Program-made: the position numbers and the translations under genes
Origin: Niabella soli DSM 19437
GTDB lineage: Bacteria > Bacteroidota > Bacteroidia > Chitinophagales > Chitinophagaceae
Length of the DNA: 64,000 bases
Reading direction: 5' to 3'
Assembly (NCBI RefSeq): GCF_000243115.2
Contig: NZ_CP007035.1
Location: 1,798,001 to 1,862,000, forward strand
Part shown: positions 17,669 through 26,419 of the stretch, piece by piece
Position numbering within the stretch: the first letter of the stretch is position 1
Layout: each line of letters opens with the position of its first letter
Notes under the pieces: generated by a model
The model's input: only the letters and a program-made list of their open reading frames with translations
What the model was told of the DNA's origin: nothing
Database searches by the model: none

Positions 17669-18154
17669 TTATTTTAAAACTATTGACAATAATACAGCCA
17701 AAACATTCCACCCTGCATGTAAGAGACAAGTTCCTGTAAACGGGTGATTGTTCTTCTTAGATAAGATTGTATAAAAAAAGCCTAATACAAGCCCAACAAA
17801 AAAAGCTCTAAACATACGGGTAAAGGAGTCATAATGCAGTAAGCCAAAGAAAACAGAGGAAATGAAGATGGCGTTTATATTATTTTTTTTAAAGTAGCTT
17901 TTTATTGAATGAATAATTAACTTTTGAAAAAGAAACGTTTCAATAATTGGAGCAAGAATTACAGCTAATACCCCCTGGAAAATGAGCGACTCATTTCGTT
18001 TGTTACCGGACGGCTGTACATAGCCGTTTTGTATCGCCCCTGCCTCGATAATTGCAAAAATTATATTAATAAAAAGGATTCCAATTAACAACAAAACACC
18101 CAGGTATAGCGGATTGATCTTAAGAGCAAATCTGTATACTTTTCTTATCATCAA
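17669..18154 (-). CDS. CPBP-family intramembrane protein with divergent motif 1
   Basis: This 161-aa protein has four or so membrane helices. CPBP (Abi) glutamic proteases carry EExxxR, FxxxH and HxxxB motifs. Here the second and third are intact (FFGLLHY and HAGWN), but motif 1 reads ETFLFQ, so the second Glu and the Arg are replaced. This may be a divergent or inactive subgroup. Its neighbours give no functional hint. It is more A/T-rich than the flanking efflux genes. Confidence 0.85.
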   Translation of the reverse strand: MMIRKVYRFALKINPLYLGVLLLIGILFINIIFAIIEAGAIQNGYVQPSGNKRNESLIFQGVLAVILAPIIETFLFQKLIIHSIKSYFKKNNINAIFISSVFFGLLHYDSFTRMFRAFFVGLVLGFFYTILSKKNNHPFTGTCLLHAGWNVLAVLLSIVLK

Positions 18155-18222
18155 AATTTTTTAGCTTCTTATTTAAAGTAAAAGGCAATAACAAAACAAT
18201 TCTATTATCTCCGGGCTACCGG

Positions 18223-18315
18223 TTATTCATCTTCCTCAAACCCATCCAAAAAATCACGTGGATCAAAATCCTCCTCATCTTCTTTTAAAAAATCGTTTTC
18301 CATAATATTTTTCAT
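18223..18315 (-). CDS. Putative 30-aa acidic small protein
   Basis: A short frame starts MKNIMENDFLKEDEED and ends in a run of Asp/Glu/Phe with the last residues GFEEDE, followed by TAA. The composition (about half Asp plus Glu) resembles the tail of the acidic protein at 32475. There is no known family, and only composition and a clean ATG-to-stop frame support it. Confidence 0.35.
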   Translation of the reverse strand: MKNIMENDFLKEDEEDFDPRDFLDGFEEDE

Positions 18316-18396
18316 CCATTATTACCGGGTGCTAACAATGCCTAAAAGATACATTCATTAATCCAGAAAACACCTTCATAACTAAAATATTCATGC

Positions 18397-18423
18397 TTGA
18401 GTCCATCACCTTCCCTACATTTG
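18397..18423 (+). promoter_or_regulatory. Bacteroidota promoter of the B12 riboswitch-btuB transcript
   Basis: TTG at 18397-18399 and TACATTTG at 18416-18423 lie 16 nt apart, a good fit to the -33/-7 pattern. The predicted start is near 18430, at the 5' edge of the riboswitch. Confidence 0.75.
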
Positions 18424-18429
18424 CAGCGA

Positions 18430-18595
18430 ATTTGGTTTCCCGCCACTGGCGGGATGAAAAGGGAAGCCGGTGCAAGTCCGGCGCTATCCCCGTAGCTGTA
18501 ACGTCCATAGAAATGTTTTGTTAGTGCACCACTCCGGCGCTTTTGTTGGGGGAAGGTAAACAAAACGGACGAAGCCAGAAGACCTGCCGGTTCAG
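18430..18595 (+). ncRNA. Cobalamin (B12) riboswitch
   Basis: Conserved blocks appear in the right order: GGGAAGCCGGTGCAAGTCCG (18461-18480), CCCCGTAGCTGTAA (18488-18501) and the B12 box GAAGCCAGAAGACCTGCC (18571-18588). It lies about 120 nt upstream of btuB in the same direction. Adenosylcobalamin binding normally represses such genes. A purine-rich GGAGG near 18688 is a possible sequestered ribosome site. Confidence 0.95.
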
Positions 18596-18713
18596 TTAAA
18601 ACAATATTCAGCTTTCGGGAGAAAAAGCAGTGTTCTTTAGGCGGCGCAATCCTTGCAGCGTTTAAAAAATCTTCTAGTATTCCACCGGAGGCAGTCACTT
18701 AAAATCATTTAAA

Positions 18714-20585
18714 ATGAAAAAGATTTTGATCGTGGCTGCTGTTTTGTACAGTAGCCTGTTGCACGCCCAGGACGATTCCACTTTATTAAACAACGTAACG
18801 GTAACGGCCACCCGGTTTCCCAAAAAAATAAGCGAAACCGGAAAGGTCGTCACTATCATTTCAAAGGAAGACTTAGAAAAACAAGGCAGCAAAGATCTGG
18901 CGCAGATCTTAAATGAGCAGGCGGCTATTGTTGTTAACGGGGCCGGCAGCAATATGGGAAAAGATAAAAGCATTTATATACGCGGCGCTGCAAACGGGTA
19001 TACGGTTATCCTGCTGAATGGTATCCCGGTAAATGATCCCACCGGCGTTTCCGGAGCCTTCGACCTTCGCATGCTGCCGGTTGAAAACATCGAGCGTATT
19101 GAAATTTTAAAAGGTGCTCAAAGTACGTTGTACGGATCCGACGCCATTGCCGGAGTGATCAACATCATCACCAAAAAAGGAAACGGCAAACCCGCAAATT
19201 TGTATGGCGGCCTGTCCTACGGTTCGCGGCATACGCTAAAAACCAATGCAGGACTGTATGGGAGCTTCGGCGCTTCTTCTTACAATGTTTCTTTTGTGCA
19301 CAATGAAACCCGCGGAATAGCTGAAGCAAAAGACACTTTAGGTACCAAAAATTTCCCCAACAATGGGATGCTTTTAAATGCCATTAGTATGGATGTTGAT
19401 GGGGCGGTTACCGATCAATTGCACATAAAACCCTTTTTCCGTTATTCCTACTTTAGTGGCAGCTTTGCCGGCGGCGCTTTTGTTCCGGCCACAAATAACT
19501 TCACCTCGGGACTGCTATCTGCCGGAACCCAGGGGGTGTATAACCTTACGCATGGAAGCATCACCGGCTTATTTTCTTATGATGAAGTAAACAGGAATTA
19601 TGCGGGAAGTTTCGCTTCCGGTTACAAGGGCACTAAAAAAACAGCGGAATTGTTTGCACACCTGGACCTGCAACAATATGTTCAAACCTTGTTTGGCGTA
19701 CGTTATGACGAATTTGAAATGAAAAACCCCAATCCTAACACTGCAGATACCTCCATCAGGGTGATCAGCCCCTATGTGATGGTTTTTCTGCGCAACCTGG
19801 GCGGTTTTAATTTTGAAGCCGGAGGCCGCTTGAACCATCACTCAAAGTACGGGAATACGGTTACCTATACATTAAACCCTTCCTACCTGATCAATAACCA
19901 GTTCAAAATATTCGCAAACTGGGGTACGGCATTCAGAGCGCCCTACCTTTCTGAATTGTATGGCGCTTATGGCGCGAATCCCGGGCTGAAACCCGAACAA
20001 TCACAAACACTGGAAGGAGGCCTCCAATATACCAGCGCTGATAAAAAAGCCGATGCCCGGATCGTTGGCTTTTTAAGGAATACTAAAAACATTATTACCT
20101 ATGATCAAAACTATGTGTATACGAATTATAACCGGCAAAAAGACCATGGCATTGAAGTAGAAGCAACCTTAAAACCCGTCGACCCCCTTACATTGAAATT
20201 ATTCTACGCCTTTGTAGAAGGTAAAGTAACCACTGATAACGGCCAGGGAAAGGATACTACCTTTAATAATTTATTCAAACGCGCAAAAAACAGCTTTGGC
20301 GCTAATATAGGCTATCAGGTCACTCCACGCTTCAGCGTCAACACCAATCTGAATTTTTATGGTAAACGTAAAGACCTGTATTATAATTCAGCAACATTCG
20401 CCTCCGAAAACGTGGACCTTAAATCCTATGTTTTGTGGGACCTGTATGCAGAATACAAGTTGGCAAAGGATCATATAAAAGTATTTGCGCAAACAACTAA
20501 TCTTTTAAATGCCCGATATTATGAAACCTACGGCTACGCTGTTTGGGGACGCGCATTTAATGCGGGCTTCCGGTTTCAGTTATAA
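18714..20585 (+). CDS. btuB: TonB-dependent vitamin B12 receptor
   Basis: This 623-aa outer membrane receptor has a signal peptide (1-18), a TonB box near residues 26-33 (NNVTVTAT) and a plug domain with VTIISKEDLEKQGSKDLAQIL, DKSIYIRGAANGYTVILLNG and VENIERIEILKGAQSTLYGSDAIAGVINIITKKG. A 22-strand barrel ends AGFRFQL. BtuB imports cobalamin across the outer membrane with energy from TonB. The upstream cobalamin riboswitch makes the substrate assignment strong. BtuF, BtuC and BtuD are not in the window. Confidence 0.96.
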   Translation: MKKILIVAAVLYSSLLHAQDDSTLLNNVTVTATRFPKKISETGKVVTIISKEDLEKQGSKDLAQILNEQAAIVVNGAGSNMGKDKSIYIRGAANGYTVILLNGIPVNDPTGVSGAFDLRMLPVENIERIEILKGAQSTLYGSDAIAGVINIITKKGNGKPANLYGGLSYGSRHTLKTNAGLYGSFGASSYNVSFVHNETRGIAEAKDTLGTKNFPNNGMLLNAISMDVDGAVTDQLHIKPFFRYSYFSGSFAGGAFVPATNNFTSGLLSAGTQGVYNLTHGSITGLFSYDEVNRNYAGSFASGYKGTKKTAELFAHLDLQQYVQTLFGVRYDEFEMKNPNPNTADTSIRVISPYVMVFLRNLGGFNFEAGGRLNHHSKYGNTVTYTLNPSYLINNQFKIFANWGTAFRAPYLSELYGAYGANPGLKPEQSQTLEGGLQYTSADKKADARIVGFLRNTKNIITYDQNYVYTNYNRQKDHGIEVEATLKPVDPLTLKLFYAFVEGKVTTDNGQGKDTTFNNLFKRAKNSFGANIGYQVTPRFSVNTNLNFYGKRKDLYYNSATFASENVDLKSYVLWDLYAEYKLAKDHIKVFAQTTNLLNARYYETYGYAVWGRAFNAGFRFQL

Positions 20586-20640
20586 TTAAAGCTATCAGGA
20601 CTTTTAGTTGTAAAATAGCATATGGTATCGGCAGAAGAGA

Positions 20641-20692
20641 AACGACAGACGTGAGATGCTCACGTCTGTCGTTTGACATTTCACGATTAGGA
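20641..20692 (+). repeat. Perfect 15-bp hairpin plus heptamer words after btuB
   Basis: A 15-bp perfect inverted repeat (20641-20655 with 20659-20673) has a 3-nt loop and begins 55 nt after btuB. It is followed by the words TTTGACA and TTTCACG, shared with the repeat at 2030-2044. It could act as a terminator, though the T-run is only three long. Confidence 0.75.
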
Positions 20693-20718
20693 CAGCACCA
20701 GTCATTTCTTAACTTCTA

Positions 20719-21438
20719 ATGATTAAAACAATGGTCCTGCAAAAGGAAAAGATCCCCATACTGTTAAGCTGGAGCGGCGGCAAAGATGCTGCCTGCACCC
20801 TGCACCGGCTACGGCAGGGCGATATATATGAAGTACGCTACCTGCTGACCACTTTCAACAAAGACCACCGGTCGGCGATGCACGAAACGCCGGAGCACCT
20901 GATCGAAGCTCAATCTGAGGCAACGGGTATCCCGCTGTTGAAAATTTTTGTTCCCGAAAATGATACAAACGGTTACGAAAAAGAATTGTCAAAAGTATTG
21001 CTCCAGATGCGTCAGAAAGGAATTGAAACGGTAGCTTTTGGCGATATTCATCTCCAGGATTTAAGGGCATACCGGGAACAACAATTGGCGCAGATCGGAT
21101 TTAAAGCATTGTTCCCTATTTGGGATATTGACAGCTATACCTATCTGATCGATTTTTTCAGAAGCGGTTTCCGGTCGGTCATCTGCTGCGTCAATGAATC
21201 CATGCTGCCTGCGGGTTTTTGCGGCCAGCAGCTTACCCCCGCCCTTATTGCTTCCTTTCCTGCTACTGCAGACCCCTGCGGCGAAAACGGCGAGTACCAC
21301 AGTTTTTGCTTTGAAGGGCCTGTTTTCCGGCACCCCATTCCTTATAAAGCAACCGGTTTTTTTGAAAAATTCTTTCCTTCACCGGTAGCCCGCCGTACAC
21401 AGGTTCGCTTTCATCATTTAGATTTGGACCGTTGTTAG
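20719..21438 (+). CDS. Dph6-like PP-loop ATPase (ATP_bind_4 family)
   Basis: This 239-aa protein has the PP-loop SWSGGKDA at residues 17-24 and the family motif ENGEYHSF near 190, which follows GFCGQQL. Eukaryotic Dph6 amidates diphthine on EF2. Bacteria lack diphthamide, so the bacterial substrate is different and unknown. It lies 133 nt after btuB in the same direction, which may mean a role in cobalamin metabolism (inference), though a strong hairpin separates the two. An in-frame Met at 20734 is an alternative start. Confidence 0.88.
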   Translation: MIKTMVLQKEKIPILLSWSGGKDAACTLHRLRQGDIYEVRYLLTTFNKDHRSAMHETPEHLIEAQSEATGIPLLKIFVPENDTNGYEKELSKVLLQMRQKGIETVAFGDIHLQDLRAYREQQLAQIGFKALFPIWDIDSYTYLIDFFRSGFRSVICCVNESMLPAGFCGQQLTPALIASFPATADPCGENGEYHSFCFEGPVFRHPIPYKATGFFEKFFPSPVARRTQVRFHHLDLDRC

Positions 21439-21458
21439 CTGTTTTCTACGGCAACAAT

Positions 21459-21466
21459 TAACTTTG
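21459..21466 (+). promoter_or_regulatory. Promoter -7 element of marC
   Basis: TAACTTTG lies 12 nt before the ATG, with TTG at 21432 as a possible -33. The TTG inside this element is not the start codon. Confidence 0.6.
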
Positions 21467-21478
21467 CTCCAAAAAAAA

Positions 21479-22069
21479 ATGGAACCACTCAATTACAAAG
21501 CGATCGTAACGGTGTCCTTCACCCTGTTTGCTATTATTGATGTTGTGGGCTCTATTCCTATTTTAATATCGATCAAAGACAAAGTGGGCGGCATCCGCGA
21601 AGGGAGGGTCACCCTGATTGCCGGCGCTTTGATGATCCTGTTTCTTTTTCTGGGGGAGCCCATTTTAAATATTTTGGGACTGGACGTAAAATCATTCGCC
21701 GTTGCGGGCTCCATCGTGATCTTTATTCTGGGACTGGAAATGGTGCTGGGCGTGGAATTTTTTAAATCGGACGATGATGTAAAAGCCGCCACCCTGGTGC
21801 CGCTGGCATTCCCCCTGATCGCCGGGTCCGGAACCCTCACCACTATTATGTCCTTAAAAGCGAATTATAAAGAAGCCACGATCCTGATCGCCATCCTCCT
21901 CAACCTCCTGGTGATCTACCTTGTATTAAAATCGCTTGCACAATTATCAAAAATGTTGGGCAAAAGCGGCCTGATCGCCATACGGAAATTTTTTGGCGTC
22001 ATATTGTTGGCCATCGCCATAAAAATATTTGCTTCCAATGCTGCCGGGCTTTTCCAGCATATACAATAG
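21479..22069 (+). CDS. MarC-family integral membrane protein
   Basis: This 196-aa protein has six predicted membrane helices. Typical MarC features are LFAIIDVVGSIPILISIKDK near the start, AVAGSIVIFILGLEMVLG in the middle and PLAFPLIAGSGTLTTIM (about 113-129). Its function in bacteria is not established, since the old link to multidrug resistance was not confirmed. I start at ATG 21479. An upstream TTG at 21464 would extend the frame but is part of the promoter. Confidence 0.93.
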   Translation: MEPLNYKAIVTVSFTLFAIIDVVGSIPILISIKDKVGGIREGRVTLIAGALMILFLFLGEPILNILGLDVKSFAVAGSIVIFILGLEMVLGVEFFKSDDDVKAATLVPLAFPLIAGSGTLTTIMSLKANYKEATILIAILLNLLVIYLVLKSLAQLSKMLGKSGLIAIRKFFGVILLAIAIKIFASNAAGLFQHIQ

Positions 22070-22118
22070 TTTGTGTTTTATGATTGAAAACAGTTATCTT
22101 CGCGCTCCGGTTTTTTTG

Positions 22119-22178
22119 AGATAATTTGAAAATCAGGATGCATTAGCACATTTTCAAATTTCCACATTATCACATTAA
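22119..22178. repeat. Octamer words upstream of tRNA-Arg
   Basis: An AT-rich stretch of 8-nt words (TTTGAAAA on the left, CATTTTCA, CATTATCA and CATTAAAT on the right) forms an imperfect inverted repeat just 5' of the tRNA. Confidence 0.65.
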
Positions 22179-22181
22179 ATT

Positions 22182-22253
22182 GGCCTCGTAGTACAATGGA
22201 TAGTATAAGAGTTTCCGAAGCTCCAGATACAGGTTCGATTCCTGTCGAGGCTA
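22182..22253 (+). tRNA. tRNA-Arg (anticodon CCG)
   Basis: A 72-nt cloverleaf has acceptor GGCCTCG/CGAGGCT (first pair G-U), D stem GTAC/GTAT, loop TTCCGAA giving anticodon CCG, and T arm ACAGG-TTCGATT-CCTGT. The discriminator is A and CCA is not encoded. Confidence 0.92.
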
Positions 22254-22367
22254 CTAACTTCCCGATAAGCATACCACAAGCGTTCTTACTGCCTTCAAAA
22301 AGAGCTATTGCTTTTAGCCCGTGATTGACATTATTTTAAAACTTATCATTTTTTCCTCCCGCTTTTG

Positions 22368-22428
22368 TATCTTCGCCGCTATGCCCGTCCGCAGGACTGT
22401 TAATCACCTGCAGGGCACTGAAGCTTAA
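22368..22428 (+). promoter_or_regulatory. rny promoter and 5' leader hairpin
   Basis: TATCTTCG at 22368 resembles the -7 element. The predicted transcript would start near 22381 with a hairpin (GCCC with GGGC, GCAGG with CCTGC; 22383-22416), leaving about 55 nt to the rny ATG. A 15-codon frame (22381-22428) overlaps it. The role is inferred. Confidence 0.45.
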
Positions 22429-22471
22429 TGAATTGTAGAATCTTTTCTGAAAAGAAAGCAAAAAAAATTAA

Positions 22472-24031
22472 ATGGATCCATTAATAATTGTTTACATCGT
22501 GGTGGCCCTGGTTGCGGGCCTTATAGCGGGCAAACTGGTTTTTGCCAAAAATACACAACAAAAGATCGATGAGGCGGAAGGGAACGCAAAAAATATCCTT
22601 AAAGAGGCTGAACTGAAGGCGGAAACGATCCGCAAAGAGAAAGAGCTGGAAGCAAAAGAACGCTTTGTTTCTTTAAAAGCGGCGCATGAAAAAGAAGTGA
22701 ACGAGCGCAATCGCAAAATATCAGATTCCGAAAACCGTATCAAGCAAAAGGAACAATCGCTAAGCCAGAAAGAGGCAAACGCCGATAAGCAGGTTAAAGA
22801 AAATGATGCCATTAAAGAGAACCTGAACCGGCAGATCGAGTTGGTAAATAAAAAGCGTACTGAGCTGGAAAAGCACCAGGAAGAGCATATCCGCCGGCTG
22901 GAAAAAATAGCGGGACTATCCGCTGAGGAAGCGAAGACACAACTGGTGGAAAGCCTGAAAAATGAGGCACAAACCCAGGCCATCGGGATCCAGCAGGAAA
23001 TTATTGACGAAGCGAAGCAAAAAGCCAATAAAGAAGCGCGTAAAATCATCATTCAAACCATCCAGCGGACCGCCGCGGAACAAGCTATTGAAAACTCCAT
23101 CACCGTTTTCAACCTGGAAAGCGATGAAGTAAAAGGCCAGATCATTGGTCGCGAGGGCCGTAATATCCGTGCTTTGGAAGCCGCAACCGGTGTGGATCTG
23201 ATCGTTGATGATACGCCTGAGGCCATCCTCCTCTCCTGCTTTGACCCGCTGCGCCGGGAAATTGCCCGGTTAAGTTTGCAGCGACTGGTTACCGATGGCC
23301 GTATTCACCCTGCGCGTATTGAAGAAGTGGTGGAAAAAACCCGTAAGCAGATTGAAGAGCAGGTAATGGAAATTGGCGAGCGTACCGTTATTGACCTGGG
23401 TATTCACGGGCTGCATAAAGAACTGGTAAGAATGGTGGGCCGTATGCGCTACCGTTCTTCTTACGGACAGAACCTGCTGATGCACAGCCGGGAAACGGCA
23501 AACCTTTGTGCCATCATGGCGGCTGAATTGGGGCTGAATCCCAAACTGGCGAAACGTGCCGGCCTGCTGCACGATATTGGTAAAGTGCCCGATGAAGAAT
23601 CAGAATTAAGCCACGCCTTACTGGGAGCTAAGCTGGCGGAAAAATATGGTGAAAATCCTGCCGTGGTTAACGCAATAGCAGCGCACCATGATGAGACAGA
23701 AATGCAGTACGTTATTTCCCCGATCGTTCAGGCCTGCGATGCCATCAGTGGTGCCAGGCCGGGTGCCCGCAGGGAGATCATGCAACAATATCTCCAGCGT
23801 ATTAAGGACCTGGAAAACCTTGCTACCAGCTACCCCGGAGTGGAGAAGGCTTATGCCATCCAGGCGGGGCGCGAGTTGCGCGTAATTGTAGAATCTGATA
23901 AAGTGAGCGACCAGGATAGCGATAAACTGTCGTTTGAGATCGCCCAGAAAATACAAACAGAAATGACCTTCCCCGGCCAGATCAAAGTGACCGTGATCCG
24001 TGAAAAACGAGCGGTGAACGTAGCGAGATAG
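22472..24031 (+). CDS. rny: Ribonuclease Y
   Basis: This 519-aa endoribonuclease starts mRNA decay in bacteria lacking RNase E. An N-terminal membrane helix (about 5-24) is followed by a long charged coiled coil (about 28-170). The KH domain has [20 protein letters not shown] (about 215-235). The HD domain has LLHDIGK with H367 and D368, the metal site, then AAHHDE. The length and order match Bacillus RNase Y (520 aa). A hairpin-bearing leader precedes it. Confidence 0.97.
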   Translation: MDPLIIVYIVVALVAGLIAGKLVFAKNTQQKIDEAEGNAKNILKEAELKAETIRKEKELEAKERFVSLKAAHEKEVNERNRKISDSENRIKQKEQSLSQKEANADKQVKENDAIKENLNRQIELVNKKRTELEKHQEEHIRRLEKIAGLSAEEAKTQLVESLKNEAQTQAIGIQQEIIDEAKQKANKEARKIIIQTIQRTAAEQAIENSITVFNLESDEVKGQIIGREGRNIRALEAATGVDLIVDDTPEAILLSCFDPLRREIARLSLQRLVTDGRIHPARIEEVVEKTRKQIEEQVMEIGERTVIDLGIHGLHKELVRMVGRMRYRSSYGQNLLMHSRETANLCAIMAAELGLNPKLAKRAGLLHDIGKVPDEESELSHALLGAKLAEKYGENPAVVNAIAAHHDETEMQYVISPIVQACDAISGARPGARREIMQQYLQRIKDLENLATSYPGVEKAYAIQAGRELRVIVESDKVSDQDSDKLSFEIAQKIQTEMTFPGQIKVTVIREKRAVNVAR

Positions 24032-24098
24032 TTTATAGTTCGTAGTTCATGGTTCATAGATTTCCTGGCTATGAACCACGAACCATAAACTATGAACC
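24031..24098. repeat. Heptamer inverted repeat after rny
   Basis: The left arm is GTTTATA, GTTCGTA, GTTCATG, GTTCATA. The right arm is CTATGAA, CCACGAA, CCATAAA, CTATGAA, with about 10 nt between them. It begins at the rny stop and can fold into a hairpin. The family recurs at 51571 and 58606. Confidence 0.9.
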
Positions 24099-24117
24099 AA
24101 TTGCCTTCTGAACTCCG

Positions 24118-24125
24118 TACCTTTG
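24118..24125 (+). promoter_or_regulatory. Promoter -7 element of MFS gene
   Basis: TACCTTTG fits TAnnTTTG and lies 10 nt before the ATG. Confidence 0.55.
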
Positions 24126-24135
24126 CGCCTTCTTT

Positions 24136-25365
24136 ATGAGAAAACAAAGGTTTATTCATTTATTGATATTGGGACTGCTTTCAGCAATTGGCCCTTTTTC
24201 TATTGATATGTATCTGCCGGGGTTCCCGGATATTGCAAAAGACCTCCACACCAATGTAAGCCGGGTTGCCTTAACCTTATCCGGGTTTTTTATAGGCATT
24301 GCCATCGGGCAACTCTTATACGGTCCGCTTTTAGATAAATACGGAAGAAAAAAACCGATGTACATAGGCATGGTGCTATATGTCCTCGCCTCTTTTAGCG
24401 CTCCTTTTGTTAAAACGGTGGAAATGCTGATCGCCCTGCGCTTTCTTCAGGCCATCGGAGGCTGCGTCGGAATGGTGGCTTCCAGGGCCATGGTCCGCGA
24501 CCTGTTTGATGTAACCGAAAGCGCCAAGGTTTTTTCATTATTAATGCTGGTGGTAGGCGTTTCTCCGATTATTGCCCCTACGGTAGGCGGCTATCTTGCG
24601 GCTGCTTTTGGCTGGCCTTCCATTTTTATGGTATTGGGAAGCATCGGAGCAGTGATCCTCGTAATGGTGATCATATGGTTGCCCGAATCAAAAAAGCCAG
24701 ACCCGCATTATTCCCTTTACCCCAAAGCGATCCTGGGCAAGTTCGGTGCTGTAATGAAGAACAGCACTTTTTTGGTGTACACTTTCACCGGCGCGTTTAC
24801 CGCCGCCGGTTTGTATGCATATATTTCAGGATCTCCCCATGTGTTTATGGAAATATTTGGCGTAAGCGAAAGGGTATACGGCTGGATCTTTGCCATCATT
24901 GCCGCAGGCCTTATTATTGCCACCCAGATCAATGCACAGATCCTGAAAAGGGTTTCCAGTAACGATATCATCCCCAGGGCCGTGAGCTTTCAGGTACTGA
25001 CCGGCATATTATTATTTGCCGGATTCGCCTTAAACTGGCTGGGTCTTTATGGCGGTATCGTTCTTTGCTGCTTATTCCTGGCCTGCCAGGGCTTTACCTT
25101 TCCTAATGCCTCGGCGCTGGCCATTGCACCCTTTAGAAATGATGCCGGCAGCGCTTCTGCCTTGCTGGGCTTTATTCAAATGGCGGTAGGTGCATCTGTA
25201 ACGGCGGTGATGAGCCTGTTTCATTCTACCAGCGCTGTTCCCATGGCCGGCGTAATGGCCCTCTGTGCCATTACCGCTATAATTATTTTGCTGTTCGGTG
25301 GCAAGACCCTGAAGAAGCAATCTTTAGCAATTAATAATCAGCAGGTTGGCGACCCGGGCATTTAA
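24136..25365 (+). CDS. MFS drug exporter, Bcr/CflA family
   Basis: This 409-aa protein has 12 membrane helices. The start LLSAIGPFSIDMYLPGFPDIAKDLHT is characteristic of Bcr/CflA (DHA1) transporters. Motif A follows as GPLLDKYGRKKP (about 64-75), then RFLQAIGGCVG and ASRAMVRDLF. This family exports drugs such as bicyclomycin or small peptides by proton antiport. The substrate cannot be told from sequence. Confidence 0.93.
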   Translation: MRKQRFIHLLILGLLSAIGPFSIDMYLPGFPDIAKDLHTNVSRVALTLSGFFIGIAIGQLLYGPLLDKYGRKKPMYIGMVLYVLASFSAPFVKTVEMLIALRFLQAIGGCVGMVASRAMVRDLFDVTESAKVFSLLMLVVGVSPIIAPTVGGYLAAAFGWPSIFMVLGSIGAVILVMVIIWLPESKKPDPHYSLYPKAILGKFGAVMKNSTFLVYTFTGAFTAAGLYAYISGSPHVFMEIFGVSERVYGWIFAIIAAGLIIATQINAQILKRVSSNDIIPRAVSFQVLTGILLFAGFALNWLGLYGGIVLCCLFLACQGFTFPNASALAIAPFRNDAGSASALLGFIQMAVGASVTAVMSLFHSTSAVPMAGVMALCAITAIIILLFGGKTLKKQSLAINNQQVGDPGI

Positions 25366-25398
25366 CAATCACCGGCCGGAAAGATAATAGCTCTTTTT

Positions 25399-25430
25399 TT
25401 TGGAAAATAGTTGGTTCCGCATTACCTTTG
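25399..25430 (+). promoter_or_regulatory. rplS promoter
   Basis: TTTG at 25399 and TACCTTTG at 25423 are 20 nt apart. The predicted start lies about 14 nt before the rplS ATG, so the leader is short. Confidence 0.65.
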
Positions 25431-25450
25431 CATTCCTAAAATTTTGAGTT

Positions 25451-25837
25451 ATGAGCAGCGCTATAGATTTTGTACATGAACAACTGACTCCGAAAAAGTC
25501 GTTCCCTGCCTTTAAAGCTGGCGATAATATTACCGTTAATTATAAAATTATCGAAGGTAATAAAGAAAGGATCCAGTCTTTTAAAGGAGATGTAATTAAA
25601 AAACAAGGAAACGGCAGCACTGCTACTTTCACTGTTCGTAAAATTTCTGACGGTATTGGTGTGGAAAGATTATTCCCCTTTACTTCTCCCAATATCGATT
25701 CTATTGTATTAAATAAAGTGGGACAAGTACGCCGCGCGAAACTGTTCTATCAGAGAGAGCGTTTTGGCAAAAGCGCCCGCATCCGTGAAAAACGCATGGC
25801 GGTTGCTACAGCAGCTTCTGCAAAAGAAAAAGCATAA
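25451..25837 (+). CDS. rplS: 50S ribosomal protein L19
   Basis: This 128-aa protein has [65 protein letters not shown], the complete L19 core, then [10 protein letters not shown]. It sits at the 30S-50S interface. A short Ala/Lys tail follows residue 115. It is monocistronic here, with its own promoter and terminator, not linked to trmD. Confidence 0.98.
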   Translation: MSSAIDFVHEQLTPKKSFPAFKAGDNITVNYKIIEGNKERIQSFKGDVIKKQGNGSTATFTVRKISDGIGVERLFPFTSPNIDSIVLNKVGQVRRAKLFYQRERFGKSARIREKRMAVATAASAKEKA

Positions 25838-25864
25838 TTTTTATTAGAAGATTTTTATACCTGG

Positions 25865-25896
25865 TCCCGCCCCGCAATTACGGAGCGGGATTTTTT
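25865..25896 (+). terminator. rplS terminator
   Basis: TCCCGC-CCCG and CGG-A-GCGGGA pair around a short AT loop, with six T after. Confidence 0.88.
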
Positions 25897-26090
25897 ATTG
25901 CTATTGTCTTTCAATTGCTTTTGCCTTACCGCCCTACCGGCTTCCCGGCCGGGTAGTATTCCGGGAAAACCGCTGCATTTCAGACGCCTTAGGAAAAATG
26001 AAAAAAACCTGAAAAAAACAACACGTTTTAAAACAAAAACTCTTTTTAGCTGTATTATTTTTAGGAATTCTTTAATCTTTTATTTAACTG

Positions 26091-26119
26091 TTGTGATTGC
26101 TATACAATCACTATATTTG
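26091..26119 (+). promoter_or_regulatory. tatA promoter
   Basis: TTG at 26091 and TATATTTG at 26112 are 18 nt apart. The rest of the 25897-26139 spacer shows no gene. Confidence 0.65.
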
Positions 26120-26139
26120 AACATTAATTTTTAATTATC

Positions 26140-26373
26140 ATGGCAAATTTTCAACTGTTGGGTGCTTTGGGTACTAATGAGATCATTATCATTATGGTTA
26201 TCGTGTTGTTGTTATTCGGAGGTAAAAAAATTCCTGAGCTGATGAAAGGTTTAGGAAAGGGAGTGCGCGAATTCAACGATGCAAAGGATAATGTAAAAAG
26301 AGAGATCGAAGAGAGCGCCAATCAGGTTACTTCTGAACCTAAAAGCGCGGCAACTTCTTCTTCTCACGAATAA
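26140..26373 (+). CDS. tatA: Twin-arginine translocase subunit TatA
   Basis: This 77-aa protein has one membrane helix (about 13-30), the hinge [20 protein letters not shown] and a charged amphipathic helix followed by a Ser/Thr/Ala tail. TatA oligomers form the path for folded Tat substrates. TatC is not in the window. gatA follows 47 nt downstream. Confidence 0.96.
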   Translation: MANFQLLGALGTNEIIIIMVIVLLLFGGKKIPELMKGLGKGVREFNDAKDNVKREIEESANQVTSEPKSAATSSSHE

Positions 26374-26419
26374 GACCCATTGTTAAATATCACTATCTGA
26401 CTACAAAAGCTTTTTTCTT

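Noticed and set aside
18342-18698. Minus-strand frame of 118 aa over the riboswitch
   Set aside because: It lies fully on the antisense of the cobalamin riboswitch and has no protein-like composition.
22078-22272. Minus-strand frame of 64 aa over tRNA-Arg with ASTGIEPVSGASETLILSIVLRG
   Set aside because: It is the complement of the tRNA and adjoining repeat. This type of false protein is common opposite tRNA genes.
22492-23052. 186-aa Ser/Phe-rich frame opposite rny
   Set aside because: It is a shadow of the coiled-coil coding region; the composition mirrors the Glu/Lys codons.
25431-25450. L19-type autoregulatory leader before rplS
   Set aside because: The predicted leader is only about 14 nt, too short for a structured element.
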